A stretch of DNA of 64,000 bases. It comes from Cylicocyclus nassatus. Taxonomy: Eukaryota > Nematoda > Chromadorea > Rhabditida > Strongylidae. The position numbers and the translations under genes are program-made. The first letter of the stretch is position 1; each line of letters starts with the position of its first letter. The stretch spans positions 69,781,117 to 69,845,116 of the forward strand of contig CATQJL010000112.1 in assembly GCA_958299035.1 (NCBI GenBank), written 5' to 3'. A model generated the notes under the pieces. That model searched no databases and was not told the origin of the DNA. It worked only from the letters and a program-made list of their open reading frames with translations. Shown piece by piece: positions 9,505 to 20,496 of this stretch.

Positions 9505-12251
9505 TGAAATCTACCCGTTTCTGGTCACTGAGATCCATGCGGCGTTCGCGCTTGTATCTTTCGTATCGTATCCTGCCTTCAGCGAAACGTCTGCACGTTT
9601 CCCCTTTGAGCGTGTGAGGGCCGGCGCATAGACTGTGCCGATGCGTTTGAGAACTTCGCTAAAATCTACTGGTGTTGATGGGACGTCAATGTCAAACGCT
9701 ATTGTTTCGGCGACAAACCGGACCACTCCAATATCATTGGCTTGGGCAAATCCTAACAAGGTATTTGTGAACTACGCTATGGCCGTGTTCGTCGAGGCGG
9801 TGACTATGACCCTTTGCTCTTGTTGTGCCTGATATATGCTATGCTAGCGCCAACTACTGTTTTCCCAGTTCCAAAGGCTGCTTGCAGCGCGATCAATGGG
9901 TATCTGCTATTCCCTAGAATCAGGGCTTCTTGTTGGTCCTTGGTGAGGTGTAGAAGGCGACGTGGATTGTGACCGTGTCGATGACCGGGACTTCTTCCAC
10001 TTGCGCTGCCTCTTCTTCCGTCATACATCCCAGTGTGGTCGCTCCATAGGCGAGGTCGATAAGCATAGTGTCTCCTCCCGCTTCTCGAAGATCCTCGTGA
10101 ATCTTCATTCGTGCTATTGCCTCAAATGCCGGGTTGGCCTTTTCTGGAATTCGCGCAAACTTGACATATAGGTCTAGGAAGGCAGGAGTTCCTACCATAC
10201 TTCCGACTCCGCGTACCTCTTGTACCATGGTGTCGTGAGTCTGGATGTAAGCTGATAAAACCATGCTTTCTGGTAAGAATGTGGCCTCCTCGATTTCGAC
10301 CTTGGTATATCGTCCTGCGCCTCTGTCCATACGGAAATAGGTTGGTGCTTTCTCCATTCAGTTTCTGACGACATATCCGGCAGGGTGATCTCTATTTGCA
10401 GAGGATAGGACGTGAGTGATGGAAAGGTGCTGGTTATTCTGTGAGTCCTGTGGTCATCATACATTGTGGTGTAGGCGGCCAGAGCAGCACAAGCCATGCT
10501 GTAGACATTAAACATCCGTCTGATGGCCTGGTCATGTTTGTCGATCAGGTTGTTGAACGGACCCGTTCTGTCGCAAAACCGTTCGGCATCATCATCTTGG
10601 GCCTTCATAACTGCCAATGTAGCCATACCCTCATCCGGATACGCGGGGAAGAAGTACTCCACTTGTCTGCACAACCATCTCGTGCCGTCCGGGATGCTGG
10701 GGGCTCCGAGAAGCGTACTGCTGAAGATACTTGACGTCGACTCTGAGAGAAGAGGATCTCGTCTTCTTGGACCTGCGGCCACTCGAACTTACACAGAGAC
10801 TTCGTGATTGTTACTGCTTCACCTGCTCCCTCGATGGCCAGCTTGAAGTTGTTAGCAGTGTTTAGAAATTCGCCTCTACGGGCGGGGTCCAGTACGACGG
10901 CGCTATGGCGTTCCGACCAGACGGCTGGGGTGACGAAGGCAAAGTTGCAGCTCGGAAGAAGAACGCGGAATTGATTTTGAGGGCTGCCGTGCGCGGTTCT
11001 CTAGAGAGTTGGAGACATCGTGTAGGGGAACGCAGTGCCTATGGTAGGAGAGACATCATAGACCCATACGAAGTCCTTCATCGAGACTAAAGCTTTGTCG
11101 TAACCGTACGCGTTGTTCTCGATGTTGAAGGAGAACTGGTCTAACAGGATGCAGTGTAGTTTGCGACGGTCCGGCATAAAGACGAAGAAATCCTTGGCTT
11201 CCAAAACGAGGTTTTTGGATGCGATGGCTGCAACTTGATAAAGCACCGGATATGCCCTTTAGTTTGGGTGGTAGAAGGATCGATGATCGCACTCTTTTGG
11301 GGGCTTTTGTCCGTTCTTGGGGTACAGGTTGCGCGTCACCCCGTAGAGTTGTTTCTAACATTCTCTGTGATTTATCTCGGAAAATAATGGTGTCCTCGAG
11401 GGTTGAAAACTCGATGAAAGGTAGAGTCGTTGATACTTGTTTCATGACTGGTGGTACTCCAGGAAACAATGAACGTACAAAAGATGATGACATGTTTAAG
11501 GTGGGGAACCTGTCTGTATGTGTCTTCCGGCAAGACATTGGAGATCTGAGCTTCGGTGAGGTCTTCGCGAAGAAGTGGCCGTGGTTTGACGTGGCGTGTC
11601 CATGGGTGCATGCCCATTAGATAATGCCAATAGTCATCTGGGGTTCGTCGTTGTAGCCATTCGGCTTGCGCAGGCCCTCTTGCAGGGTGCTTAAATGATT
11701 TTTGTCTACGTGATGACGGATAACGACGTTTTCTACTGTGTTCGTCTACCTGTGGCGGTCGATTGATACGCTGTTGGTCCTGTGGAGGCTGTCTGGGCGG
11801 TGGAGGGTTAAGCGCGGTGGGTTGAGCTCGTGATGTCGAGGGAAGATCCACTGATTGCTGTGGAAACGATATTGTCGGTCGAGTGCCACTACGTGGCGGA
11901 AGTGATTGTTTACCTGTAATGTCGCAAGAACGAATGCTGATGTAAGCGAGGCTGTATCTATAATGCGTGAGGAGTCACTCGTGGCTTGTATGTCTGGGCC
12001 GACAGGTAGGTGTTGAGGTACGTCGAGGGGGCGGGTGTTGTCTGTGGATTGCCACTACGTGGCTAAAAAGGAGTATTACCTAAATTGCCAAAGTTAGAAC
12101 TTTTAGGTATTGCTAAGGAAGTATTCATGTTGGCTGGTGACTCACACCAGGCTTGAATTTCTGGATCACTGACTAGCAGCTCGTCTGATGCGAATGATGG
12201 TGTTCGCGAGGTTTTAACTGCCGTCGCTACGTGTGTGTCGGTAGTTGCCAT
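9505..12251 (-). pseudogene. Decayed SF1 (UPF1/DNA2-like) helicase-type gene, C-terminally truncated
   Basis: Reading leftwards, fragments in several frames line up as one protein. At 11851-11372 is a Pro-rich stretch followed by a tryptophan/histidine-rich segment (DDYWHYLMGMHPWTRH). At 11538-11300 is SLFPGVPPVMKQ and on. At 10782-9920 are charged helical segments. At 10028-9885 is LTKDQQEALILG, then AAFGTGKTVVGA, which is a Q-motif plus Walker A of superfamily 1 helicases. Motif Ia-like sequence continues at 9832-9759. Motifs II-VI are absent because the sequence stops near 9500. At least four frame changes separate the pieces; some could be introns (a CATTACAG acceptor-like site near 11925), but others interrupt conserved sequence. 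Family assignment rests on the Walker A context only. It lies just downstream of the gypsy integrase in the same orientation, so it may have been carried by that element or merely be its neighbour. Confidence 0.55.
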
Positions 12252-12379
12252 TTCATGGCTGCCCTGGGGACTGTCACTGGACGTGCCGTCCCGAGGCTTG
12301 TCCGCCGAATTTGAAGATTGTTGGACGAAAGAATAGGAATGGAAACATTAACAGTCGCGAGCGCTTTGAGCAGTGAGCG

Positions 12380-12612
12380 CTATCTGAAACGATAAACCTG
12401 AGTTGAATGCTGATATGAGGGACGCGATGATGACGATGAGCGTGCGCATGTCAATTGTGAAGCATGGAAACAGAAACGGGTGCGGATTGATGACACGTTT
12501 ACGTGAAAAGTGAACTGTGGAGGACAAAAGAAAGGGGATAAAACAGTCAGGATGTTGTAAAATGCTGTAAGTTGAAGTAGATGATAATTAGTCCTATGAG
12601 ACTCCGTAAGAT
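12380..12612 (-). other. Spacer between integrase and helicase remnant
   Basis: A 78-codon frame (12380-12616) follows the integrase end on the - strand, but it is low-complexity (Phe/Ser-rich) and matches no domain I know. Two copies of a short hairpin GCCACTACGTGGC occur just to the left, at 11886-11898 and 12050-12062. No gene is assigned. Confidence 0.3.
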
Positions 12613-13735
12613 TCAAATAGATTGCATACGTGCCCTGAAACGTGTATTGTATGGGTGCGAAGGTATGTTTGTGTCACGTAGAAATGGTTGTTGGTCTACA
12701 GTATGCGTGTACTCGGAGACTGTTGCCTCGGTTGCTTCGGCTTCCGTTAGTGCGGTCTGTTCGTCGTTAGGTGCCCAAGGGGTAGCGAAAACCGGACCTG
12801 AAAGTTCGATGCAACGTTCCACTTAATTCATATGCACTCGCTTCGGCGACGCTTGCGGTGATGTATGCTGGTTATAATGAGGTGGGGATGCTCGATTTTG
12901 ATTACTCTGAGTTGACCTAAGCATGGGTATTGTAGTTTTGGGGAAAGTCCCGGTTGGAGAGTGAAATCCTTGATGTAGACCCGATCCGCGACCTTAATTG
13001 ACAAGGGTTGTAAATGAAATGTATCATACTGCCTTTTGACTTGTATCGCGTATTTCTTGTTGAATTCTGATGCCGATCGCCATGCGTGATGGAGAGTTGA
13101 AACCAAATGGTGAATGTAGACGCGCGTTTCCACATCGACTAATATGTGTTTTTCTGCTTGATATTGCAGCATGAGATCAATGTTAAAGACTGGGTCGCGA
13201 GCGAACATCAAAAAGAACGGTGTATCGTTTGTACTGGAGTGTGTGGTGGTGTTATACATGAACGCGCAAGCTGGTACGAACTTGTCCCACGTTTCTAAAG
13301 ATTCGCTAACGTACGTTCGCAGTAGGGGGTTGTATAGTATCTATCAATGCGCAGTAGCTTACCTAGTTCTGCCATGACTTCCCCTCGGAAGTATGGTGCG
13401 TTACCTGAAATTAGTTGCGACATAACCCCATACTTAAGGATGCAGCGATCCATAATAGCTTGTGCAACGGTAGTAGCTTTGCAGTTTGGGAGAGCTACTG
13501 CTATCACGTATTTGGAGAAGTGGTCAATCATGGCTAGAATGTAACGGTTGCCCGCGAGCGAGGGGTGAAAAGGTCTTGTGAGGTCCATGTATACTTTGTC
13601 AAAAATCGCGCCGCTAAGTACCTGACGGAGTTTTTCTTGGTACATCGGGTTTTCCCGTTTCCGTTGACATTCATCGCATGCCCGAACTAGTTTATAAACG
13701 TCTTCAGCCATATGTGGCCAAAAATATTTTCTAGA
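12613..13735 (-). pseudogene. Gypsy integrase, frameshifted
   Basis: The fragment 13711-13295 shows the zinc-finger CDECQRKR, then YMDLTRPFHPSLAGN with the first catalytic Asp and FSKYVIAVALP. The second catalytic site should read as an Asp-containing motif after LIS but has Gly here, so the core is inactivated by substitution as well as frameshift. The fragment 13259-12828 carries the post-catalytic part (TPFFLMFARDP, then the SH3-like KVADRVYIKD). The fragment 12822-12613 ends in HPYNTRFRAR, a common C-terminal signature of nematode gypsy integrases (family knowledge). Confidence 0.8.
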
Positions 13736-14452
13736 TATTTTCGCTAGAGTTTTACGCCAGTAAGTGTGACTCGCCGCGGAAGGACTATTATGAAAAGCCA
13801 GGAAGACTGGTTCTCTAAGCTTCGTGGGGACAACTAACTGGCTGACGTTGTACGACCCACCTCACTTGGCAGAACGATGGTGTATGCATCCATTCTTTCC
13901 AATGGTGCACTGTTCGGCTAGGCTCAACCAATGAATTTTGTCGTTGTCGGTCGGGAATTCTGGCACTCGCTCTGTTTCTAAAAAAGTCGAGGATTTTTGC
14001 ACAAAAATCGTCTTTTTTCTGTTCGAGTAAAAGATCATATGGTTTAATGGCTATCGGTGTGTTGCTAGAGATAGTGGGAAGGGCTATAGGATTTGTGGTT
14101 AGACAACATGGGAAGTCAATGATGTCTTCAGATTCAGGATGATCATCCCGGAATGCCTGCGATGGATGAGATCTTGACAGATAATCAGCGATGACATTAG
14201 ATGAGCCTTAGGTAATCTATAGCAATGTCGTAGCTCTGCAACTCCACAGTCCAACGCGCAAGGTTATTATGTGTTTTATTATGTTTGAGAAGATATGTGA
14301 GGGGTCTGTGGTCGGACAAAATGGCGTGCTATCGCCATAGATGATGGGTTTAAAGAAACGCAAAGCACTGATCATGGCGAAGAGTTCGATGTGCGTGGGA
14401 CTCCATCTGCGCTAAGTCTCTGAAAGTGTTTTGCTGAAGTAACCTATGACTG
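13736..14452 (-). pseudogene. Decayed RNase H and linker of the same pol
   Basis: No long frame survives, but translation of the - strand around 14290-14165 gives the characteristic LARWTVELQSYDIAIDY run that ends gypsy RNase H domains. Upstream, near 14340-14300, are fragments matching the DHRPL/T-rich region. Stops are frequent, so this block has evolved neutrally for some time. Confidence 0.6.
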
Positions 14453-15858
14453 CTATGTTCGTTTTCTGTTTGTTCCTGCATTAAGACTGCCCACTGCCGT
14501 TTGATACCGTCTGTATGCAGTAAAGTCCTTATCTTGAGGAAAAGCTAGGCAGGCCTTAGAAGACAGACTAGTTTTGAGGCTTTCAAATGCTTCCTGGTGT
14601 GTTGGTGTCCACAAAAAGGAGAATCCTTCTTTAGTTAGGTCGTTCAGTGGGGCCGCAGTTCTCGCAAATTGTGGTATGAACTTCCTGAAGAAATTAGCCA
14701 TACATACAGGAAACTTTTTACTTCTTTGGCGGATTTTGGTGCCGGACAGTCAAGTATAGCTTTGTCGTTTCTAGTTCCTGGACTGTATGAACTTTGCGTG
14801 ATCTCCCTAGGAAGGTGATGGATGAACGCGCTATCTCTGTAAACTTCTTTGCAGATATTTTGATGTCGAAGGTTCGAAAACGCTCAAAAACTTTCCTCAA
14901 GAATACTAAATGACTCGGAAAATCCTTGTTAAAAATGACGACGTCATCGATATACGCCAGACAGTTTTCCTCGAGTCCTGCCAGTTTTCGTGCCATCGCT
15001 CGACAGAAATAGGCACCCGCGTTCCGCAACCCGAAAGGGAGGTAACTGATAAATCCCTCTGTGTGTTGCCCAGCAGCACTTATACTGGATGTCCGGGGAC
15101 AAAAAAAGCTGCATATATCCGGATGCCAAATCGAGCGTGGTATAGTATTTGTTTCCTGCAATTTTCGCTAGTAAATCTTCGATGCGCGGCAATGGATAAT
15201 GGTCCGGGATCGTGATTCCGTTTAATGGCCTAAAGTCCAAACATACACGTAACGATCCGTCTTTCTTCTTAACTAGGATCGTGTTATGTACCCGCGGAGT
15301 ATCGCTTTCTGCGATTCGCCCAGTCTGGAGTAGCTTATTGATGTGGAGGTCTAATTCTTTCTGAAATTTGACTGATATCCGTGTTGGGCGGAAATTGGTG
15401 GGTGGAATTTCTGTTGTGGTGCGGATGCGAATCTGTGAGGTGTGATAGGATCCCAGATCGTACGAGGAAAACGAGAACCTGTCGCTATATTCATGGAAAA
15501 GATCGAGGAGTGTCTGTTTTTCCGCATCTTTGGCGGCGATCCCGGAGAGTTCGACTTGTAATCGTGGTATTTCTCCATTTGCGTGGTCCATAGAGGACAA
15601 AAATTGCATGGTGCTTCTTTCAATGGCAGAATTGCAGCATAATGTGGGTGTTATCTCACTGCCTTCTGCGACTTCGACTGCGGACGCTATCGCCTGATTT
15701 TTATATATGACGTGCAGGTTGTTAGTAGGATTGGTGACGAGCACCCGGCAAGTGCCGAAACTACCGCGGGAGATATCAGTAGGGCGTTGTTCACTAGTGG
15801 TAAGTTCTGGCTGACGAGCATGTAGGAGGCACCATACCCGAGATGACGCAAAGTACAA
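14453..15858 (-). pseudogene. Gypsy reverse transcriptase, two frames
   Basis: The fragment 15858-14944 carries the palm start (NTILVKKKDGSLRVCLDFRPLN) and TTLDLASGYMQL with the first catalytic Asp. The frame then changes near 15080, and 15161-14718 carries LPFGLRNAGAYFCRAM, the catalytic AYIDDVVIF box and the thumb. The connection to RNase H, MANFFRKFIPQFARTAAPL, is in 14701-14453. Two frame changes make the RT non-functional. The sequence is only distantly similar to the RT at 752-3205, so the two gypsy elements belong to different families. Confidence 0.85.
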
Positions 15859-15937
15859 ACGTTTCAGGTGCAGGATGTATTACCGTTGTTGCTGCTGCGC
15901 GGCCAATCGCCTTCTGCTTGCCCTGATTGTCTAAGCC

Positions 15938-16675
15938 TCAAGATGTGAAAATGCTTAATATAAAGTTGCCGCAATGGAAGGTATGTTCTTGGTAGTCAAT
16001 GTACCATCGTGGTAAGGTACTGAGCAAGTCGTTACCGAGAATTATGTTGTAGGTTCCCGCTAATTTTGAAATAGCTGCTCCCTCTGTAAAATACGTTAGA
16101 TGGGTTATGACAAAAGAACCAGTTTCGAATTCTAATCTTTGGCTTCCCAGTAATTTGACTGGGACGCCCAACATACCGAGTGCACACGGTATTTGAGGTG
16201 GTAGCAAATGGAAGATCCCCAGCAAAGGTGCCATTTCCTTGTTGATTATGGTGATAGCCGCCCAGGTGTCTATCAGGGCAAGCATATGGATGTTATTGAC
16301 AATGACTGGGATTTGTGCTACGAAGAAGTCTTCTTCTACGTCACCTGCGCTCAAAAGTCTGACTGGTGTCAGCGTTGCTCGTGGCGGCCATGCTCGTGTA
16401 GCGTCGATTTCTACGCAAGCTAAATCTAGAGGAGGTTGGGTGTGAGATTGAGGGGTGGACCAATGATATATAAGTGGAGCAGGACTCAGAGTGGATACCG
16501 TAGCAGGTGGTGCAGCCTGCTCTTGAGCTACCTGTATGGCACGTGACGCACGAATGAATGCAGGAAAATTGAGCTGGAGATATAGTGCCAATATTCGTTT
16601 GAACATGGCGAGAGATACCAGTATACAACATTCGGTGACCCATAAGTCAAAGAGGCTAATGCTCGGAAAAAGCAA
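15938..16675 (-). pseudogene. Retroviral-type aspartic protease with damaged active site
   Basis: The C-terminal two thirds form a retropepsin-like fold: a flap-side PVIVNN strand, LALIDTWAAITIIN where the active-site Asp-Thr-Gly should be, and YNIILGNDLLSTLP, the ILG-type second motif. The Gly of the catalytic triad is Trp here (TGG for GGG, a single base change), which should kill the enzyme. The first 35 residues are hydrophobic (DLWVTECCILVSLAMF) and look unrelated to a protease. They may be the membrane-anchor tail of the adjoining glycoprotein ORF, shifted out of frame. Confidence 0.7.
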
Positions 16676-16709
16676 ATTGGCTACAGAGCTTGTGTTAGTA
16701 TCTGTTGCG

Positions 16710-18308
16710 TCAGTTGGAAGTAGTCTGCGAGTGGGTCCACGACCCTAAGTGTGAATAAAGTTTTTTGTGAGAGTATGCTTGCCATATTTCACGGATCTGG
16801 CCGTCTGTCGTTATCTCGCTCCAGTTAGTAAGTATCAAATTATGAAAAATGGGCAGTGACGGTAATGAACTCCATTTGGGATTACCTGTAGACCACGAGA
16901 GTGTGTCGATTTGGTCGGCGCGAAGAGGGAGATACATGCCCCGCTGTGTGTCAAACAAGAATCTTCCAGTAGCATTAGTGAAAAAGAAGAATTGGACCGT
17001 AGAACTTGGTACCTTGTTCGCCTCCGGAAGCATCACCCTCGTAGCCGGATCAAGAAAACCAGAAAGTCGCGTTTTGGGCAACTGGAGCGACATACTACGG
17101 AATTTATCGTAACAGGTATCGTTAAAGAAGAGCAATTCGTATTGGGACGGAGGAATACGCATGCACCGATGAACCTGTACTACCTCGTGCCCTACATATG
17201 TTGCCGAAACATCGGAGCGACCGAGGGGTTCGCGGATAGCTATTGTAGGGTTCCGGGCTAATGTAGAGTGGAAAGTCGCTGCTAGGATATTAACGCGTTG
17301 GCAAAATGTTAAAAAAGAATGTTGAAAAAGTGCCAAGGCCGATTCTTGCGCTGAGTCTTCTACCGCTAAGAGCTGGGCTGCCAACTGGTTAGATGTGACT
17401 ATTCCTGCTTCCACGGCTCGTCTATGTCGCGGTTTACCCTTAGCCATGAAGGCGTAGCCCTGATCGGTAACGGTAAGCTTGCTTCCGCAGTTCCAAAGTG
17501 TCCTTGGCTCCTCTTCCAAGGATAAGGCTAGCTCTTTGGAGTCACTAATCCAGACCTGCCCCATAAGATGGCCACTCATAGTTCCTATAGGGATAAATTG
17601 GCATGATTCCTCCTTACCTGGTGCCCATGAGACGACTGATCCGTCGTCGAGGGTGCACCGGTCATCGGCATACTTACAGTGGTGCAAGTCCCCCACTGCC
17701 GACTCTGGGGCCGCAGATCCATGACGTGTATAGATCAATGTGGGTACCAAGTAGCACTTAGTAACTGATAAAGTGTGCCGGAAAGAACAGCCAAAGGGAG
17801 CGGATGGCCAGTCAATCACGAGTTTGTTAGCTGTGGCATAGATACCGTTAGAGAGTTGCAAGGACCCATATTTGCAGGAATGATGTTGAATCATGAGTTT
17901 ACAATGCTCCGCCGTTACAGTTTTTGTAGTTTCCGTCTGTGTTTGCCAACGAGCCCCGAAAAAATTTACAGAAAAGGATGCGGTATGTACTACGTTCTTA
18001 CACATATATGCTGAGGTATCGTATCTCTTGGTGTTTGGACGATAGAGGCGCATGCTCAATGCCTGTGAGTTATTGCGATAGGTTGGTACGAGTCGCGAGC
18101 AATTAAAAGAGGTTGGCACACGTACCATGCAATCATTAGGTTGCGAGGGACAGAGCCAAGCTTCTTGTGCCTGAGAGCCTACTGTGAGCGAGCAGAGGAC
18201 GAGACAACAAGCGAAAAAAATCAATGCTGGGAGAAGACCGTGGAGAAGAGGAGAAAGCGGGACGAGATAATTCTTGGTTACGTTGCAATAAAGCTTCAAT
18301 TCTAGCAT
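16710..18308 (-). CDS. Env-like membrane glycoprotein of the gypsy element
   Basis: This is a 532-codon uninterrupted frame, striking next to the broken gag and pol. A hydrophobic segment at about residues 25-45 is a plausible signal peptide. The ectodomain is cysteine-rich and has NxS/T sites at N69, N79, N396, N445 and N495. A basic furin-like site RHRR at 294-297 would split it into two subunits, followed by an Ala/Leu-rich helical stretch. The C-terminal anchor is missing here, but a hydrophobic run occurs in the next frame just downstream (16650-16570). It is located between gag and protease. The overall plan resembles class-III-like glycoproteins captured by some arthropod and nematode LTR elements from negative-strand RNA viruses; that link is an inference from a cysteine/asparagine pattern only. 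Domain identity was not confirmed. Confidence 0.55.
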   Translation of the reverse strand: MLELKLYCNVTKNYLVPLSPLLHGLLPALIFFACCLVLCSLTVGSQAQEAWLCPSQPNDCMVRVPTSFNCSRLVPTYRNNSQALSMRLYRPNTKRYDTSAYMCKNVVHTASFSVNFFGARWQTQTETTKTVTAEHCKLMIQHHSCKYGSLQLSNGIYATANKLVIDWPSAPFGCSFRHTLSVTKCYLVPTLIYTRHGSAAPESAVGDLHHCKYADDRCTLDDGSVVSWAPGKEESCQFIPIGTMSGHLMGQVWISDSKELALSLEEEPRTLWNCGSKLTVTDQGYAFMAKGKPRHRRAVEAGIVTSNQLAAQLLAVEDSAQESALALFQHSFLTFCQRVNILAATFHSTLARNPTIAIREPLGRSDVSATYVGHEVVQVHRCMRIPPSQYELLFFNDTCYDKFRSMSLQLPKTRLSGFLDPATRVMLPEANKVPSSTVQFFFFTNATGRFLFDTQRGMYLPLRADQIDTLSWSTGNPKWSSLPSLPIFHNLILTNWSEITTDGQIREIWQAYSHKKLYSHLGSWTHSQTTSN

Positions 18309-19342
18309 TAAATTGTCGAAGAGCTTCCTGACTTTCTTCTAGAGAGAGAGAGTGAGGGCGTTGACTTTTTGCTGCGTGCTATTCAAAAAACGCCTTTATG
18401 AGTAATCTTGCGTGAGGTAAAAGGAAAGGAGATACCGAGGATGAAATGTAAGAACGAACAAGAGAAGCACGTTTAGGAAAAAACCGCTGACTTGTACTCC
18501 TGCGTTTCGCCGACGGACATTGCTTGGCCATGTGTCCTACTTTGCAGTTGTAGCAAACCAAAGAGTTCTGCCTGTTGGTGGAGTCTTGCCATTGTCCACT
18601 GCGGGACAGTATTGGAGAACGAGGACGATTGATTTTGCTTCCATCGCGATCGTGCTGAAAAACGAGAATTAGTAGTAATTTCTGGGTTAGCAAAAGTGAC
18701 TTTACGGTTGGCTGACACGGCCTATATACCGGGTCCGGGAGTTCTGGTGTATGTGTTTGCTAATCGCGCAGAGGACGCATCCGAGAGTAGCCGTTCTACC
18801 GTACGCACCTTATCTAACACCCGCTGGAAAGTGACTGGCCCTTCCAACTGTACGTGGTAGCGGATATCTGGTCGAAGGCTTTCAACGAACTCTTCTAAGC
18901 TTCGTTTGTTGAATTGCCTGCCCCTGACCCGCCGTTGCTTCGCGTACTAGCTTAGTATTCTGTTCGCAAAAGCTACCACCGTCTCACCTACCTCCTGATG
19001 ACAAGCGGAGAGATTCTGGCGTGCCATGTAGCGCTGTTGAGGTGTTTCAAAAAATTGCGTCAAATGGGCAACAAGCTTGTCGTAATCGCCGCTATCAGTA
19101 AGCGGTAATTCTTCGACTTTTCCGCGCCATACCGTCCAGGTACGTTATCAAAATGTTAGCTTTCTGTTCGGATGTGAGCCCTCCCGAGCGGGTACGCATA
19201 ATGTTTTCAAAGCGCCGAAGCCAAGTCCCAAATTGCAAGGTATCTCCGCGCCCGTGTACGCCGGTAGGTAGATGTGATGTTTCTCGAAATTAAACATGGC
19301 TACCTGCGGAATAGTTCGCATGCGGGTGTCTACGGCCTCAAA
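18309..19342 (-). pseudogene. gag: Gypsy gag: core and zinc knuckle
   Basis: The - strand near 19250-19140 reads LQFGTWLRRFENIMR, the retrotransposon gag (capsid-like) signature, in a frame shifted from its flanks. The region 19090-18960 continues the capsid (RYMARQNLSACHQEVGETV). The fragment 18693-18379 contains the nucleocapsid knuckle CYNCKVGHMAKQC, a CX2CX4HX4C motif. After a TAG at 18381-18379 the same frame remains open for about 75 codons and encodes a likely coiled coil (EESQEALRQFNARIEALLQ), which overlaps the start of the glycoprotein ORF in another frame. Confidence 0.75.
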
Positions 19343-19343
19343 G

Positions 19344-20462
19344 GTCAATGCAAGAAGTTTGTTGAAAAAACTCCATCATTTACAAAGTTTTTTAAATCAA
19401 TATAAACCCGATATCCTTTTTATTACTGAAAGCTGGCTGACAAGCAAAGTCAATGATAGCGGGTTAGTAGGAAACTTACCGTATCTTGTTTCTCGTTCAG
19501 ATAGACATAACCGTAGAGGCGGAGGTGTCTGTTGCCTATTGAAAAGCACTCTTCTGATTAAATCAACTTTTTCGGATAGTAGCACTATGTCAAATATTCT
19601 CGGTATTGACATGTCGCTTTCTAGTGAACCTACATTTTTGCGTTTCCTTGCGGTTTACCGACCTCCCAATAGTACCCTTGAAAGTGACGAACACCTCGTC
19701 GAATTGATGTGTTATCTCACCAATGAGTATGAACACACCATTCTTTTGGGTGACTTTGATTTACAAATTGACTGGAGCAGAGTAACGCCTCTGAACAAGA
19801 TTTCGTCTACTTTCCTTGAATTTTTTCGTTACTCGAATTTGACGCAACATGTTATGGAGGCAACCCATTTATCCCATGTTTTGGATCTTGTCTTTTCCAC
19901 TAGCCCTATCATCTCTGGTGTTCGCACTACTGCTCTCCTTGCAAATTCTGATCATAAAGTAGTACATTTCATTACAAAGAAAAGTATTTCCCTTGCGCTC
20001 TCTCTACCTAGACCCGATTTTCGGAGGGTTGATTTTGTTTCTCTCAATGCCCATCTTGCCGCAGTTGATTGGTTGAATCTGTTTGACCAGTATGAATCGA
20101 CTGACGACGTTTACTACAGATTTTGCCTGGTAATATATAATGCTTTGTCGATTTTTGTGCCTTTCAAGGCTACCCAGGCTCAGATAAGATACCCGATGCA
20201 CATCCAAAATCTTCTCGCACAGAAAGAACGCCTATTCTATTCTCTGGCAAGTCCATTATCTAGCCCCATGTATAAAAAAGTGTGTCGTGATGTTGAGGTC
20301 TATCTGAAAAAATTCTTGTCGAATTACGAGCAAAGGCTCTCTATGAAATCCTCGTCTAGATTCTTTTTTCAATATATCAACGATAAAATCAAACGTAATC
20401 GTCGTCTGCCATCCATAACTGGTCCAATGTCAAACATTTGTCACAGATTGCGAAAAAGCTGA
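19344..20462 (+). pseudogene. LINE apurinic-type endonuclease
   Basis: The frame has an upstream Met at 19296, but the first 16 codons are antisense gag, so the true LINE protein begins around 19344. Endonuclease motifs are in order: ITESWL (Glu45 counting from the 19296 Met), AVYRPPNST, GDFDLQIDW (catalytic GDF, 152-154), LDLVFST, and SDHKVV with the catalytic SDH at 218-220. The frame breaks after ICHRLRKS at 20462, where the RT should follow without interruption, so the protein is truncated by a frameshift. Confidence 0.85.
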
Positions 20463-20496
20463 AGCTCTAGCGCTGCACTTTGCCAGTGTATTCAAT

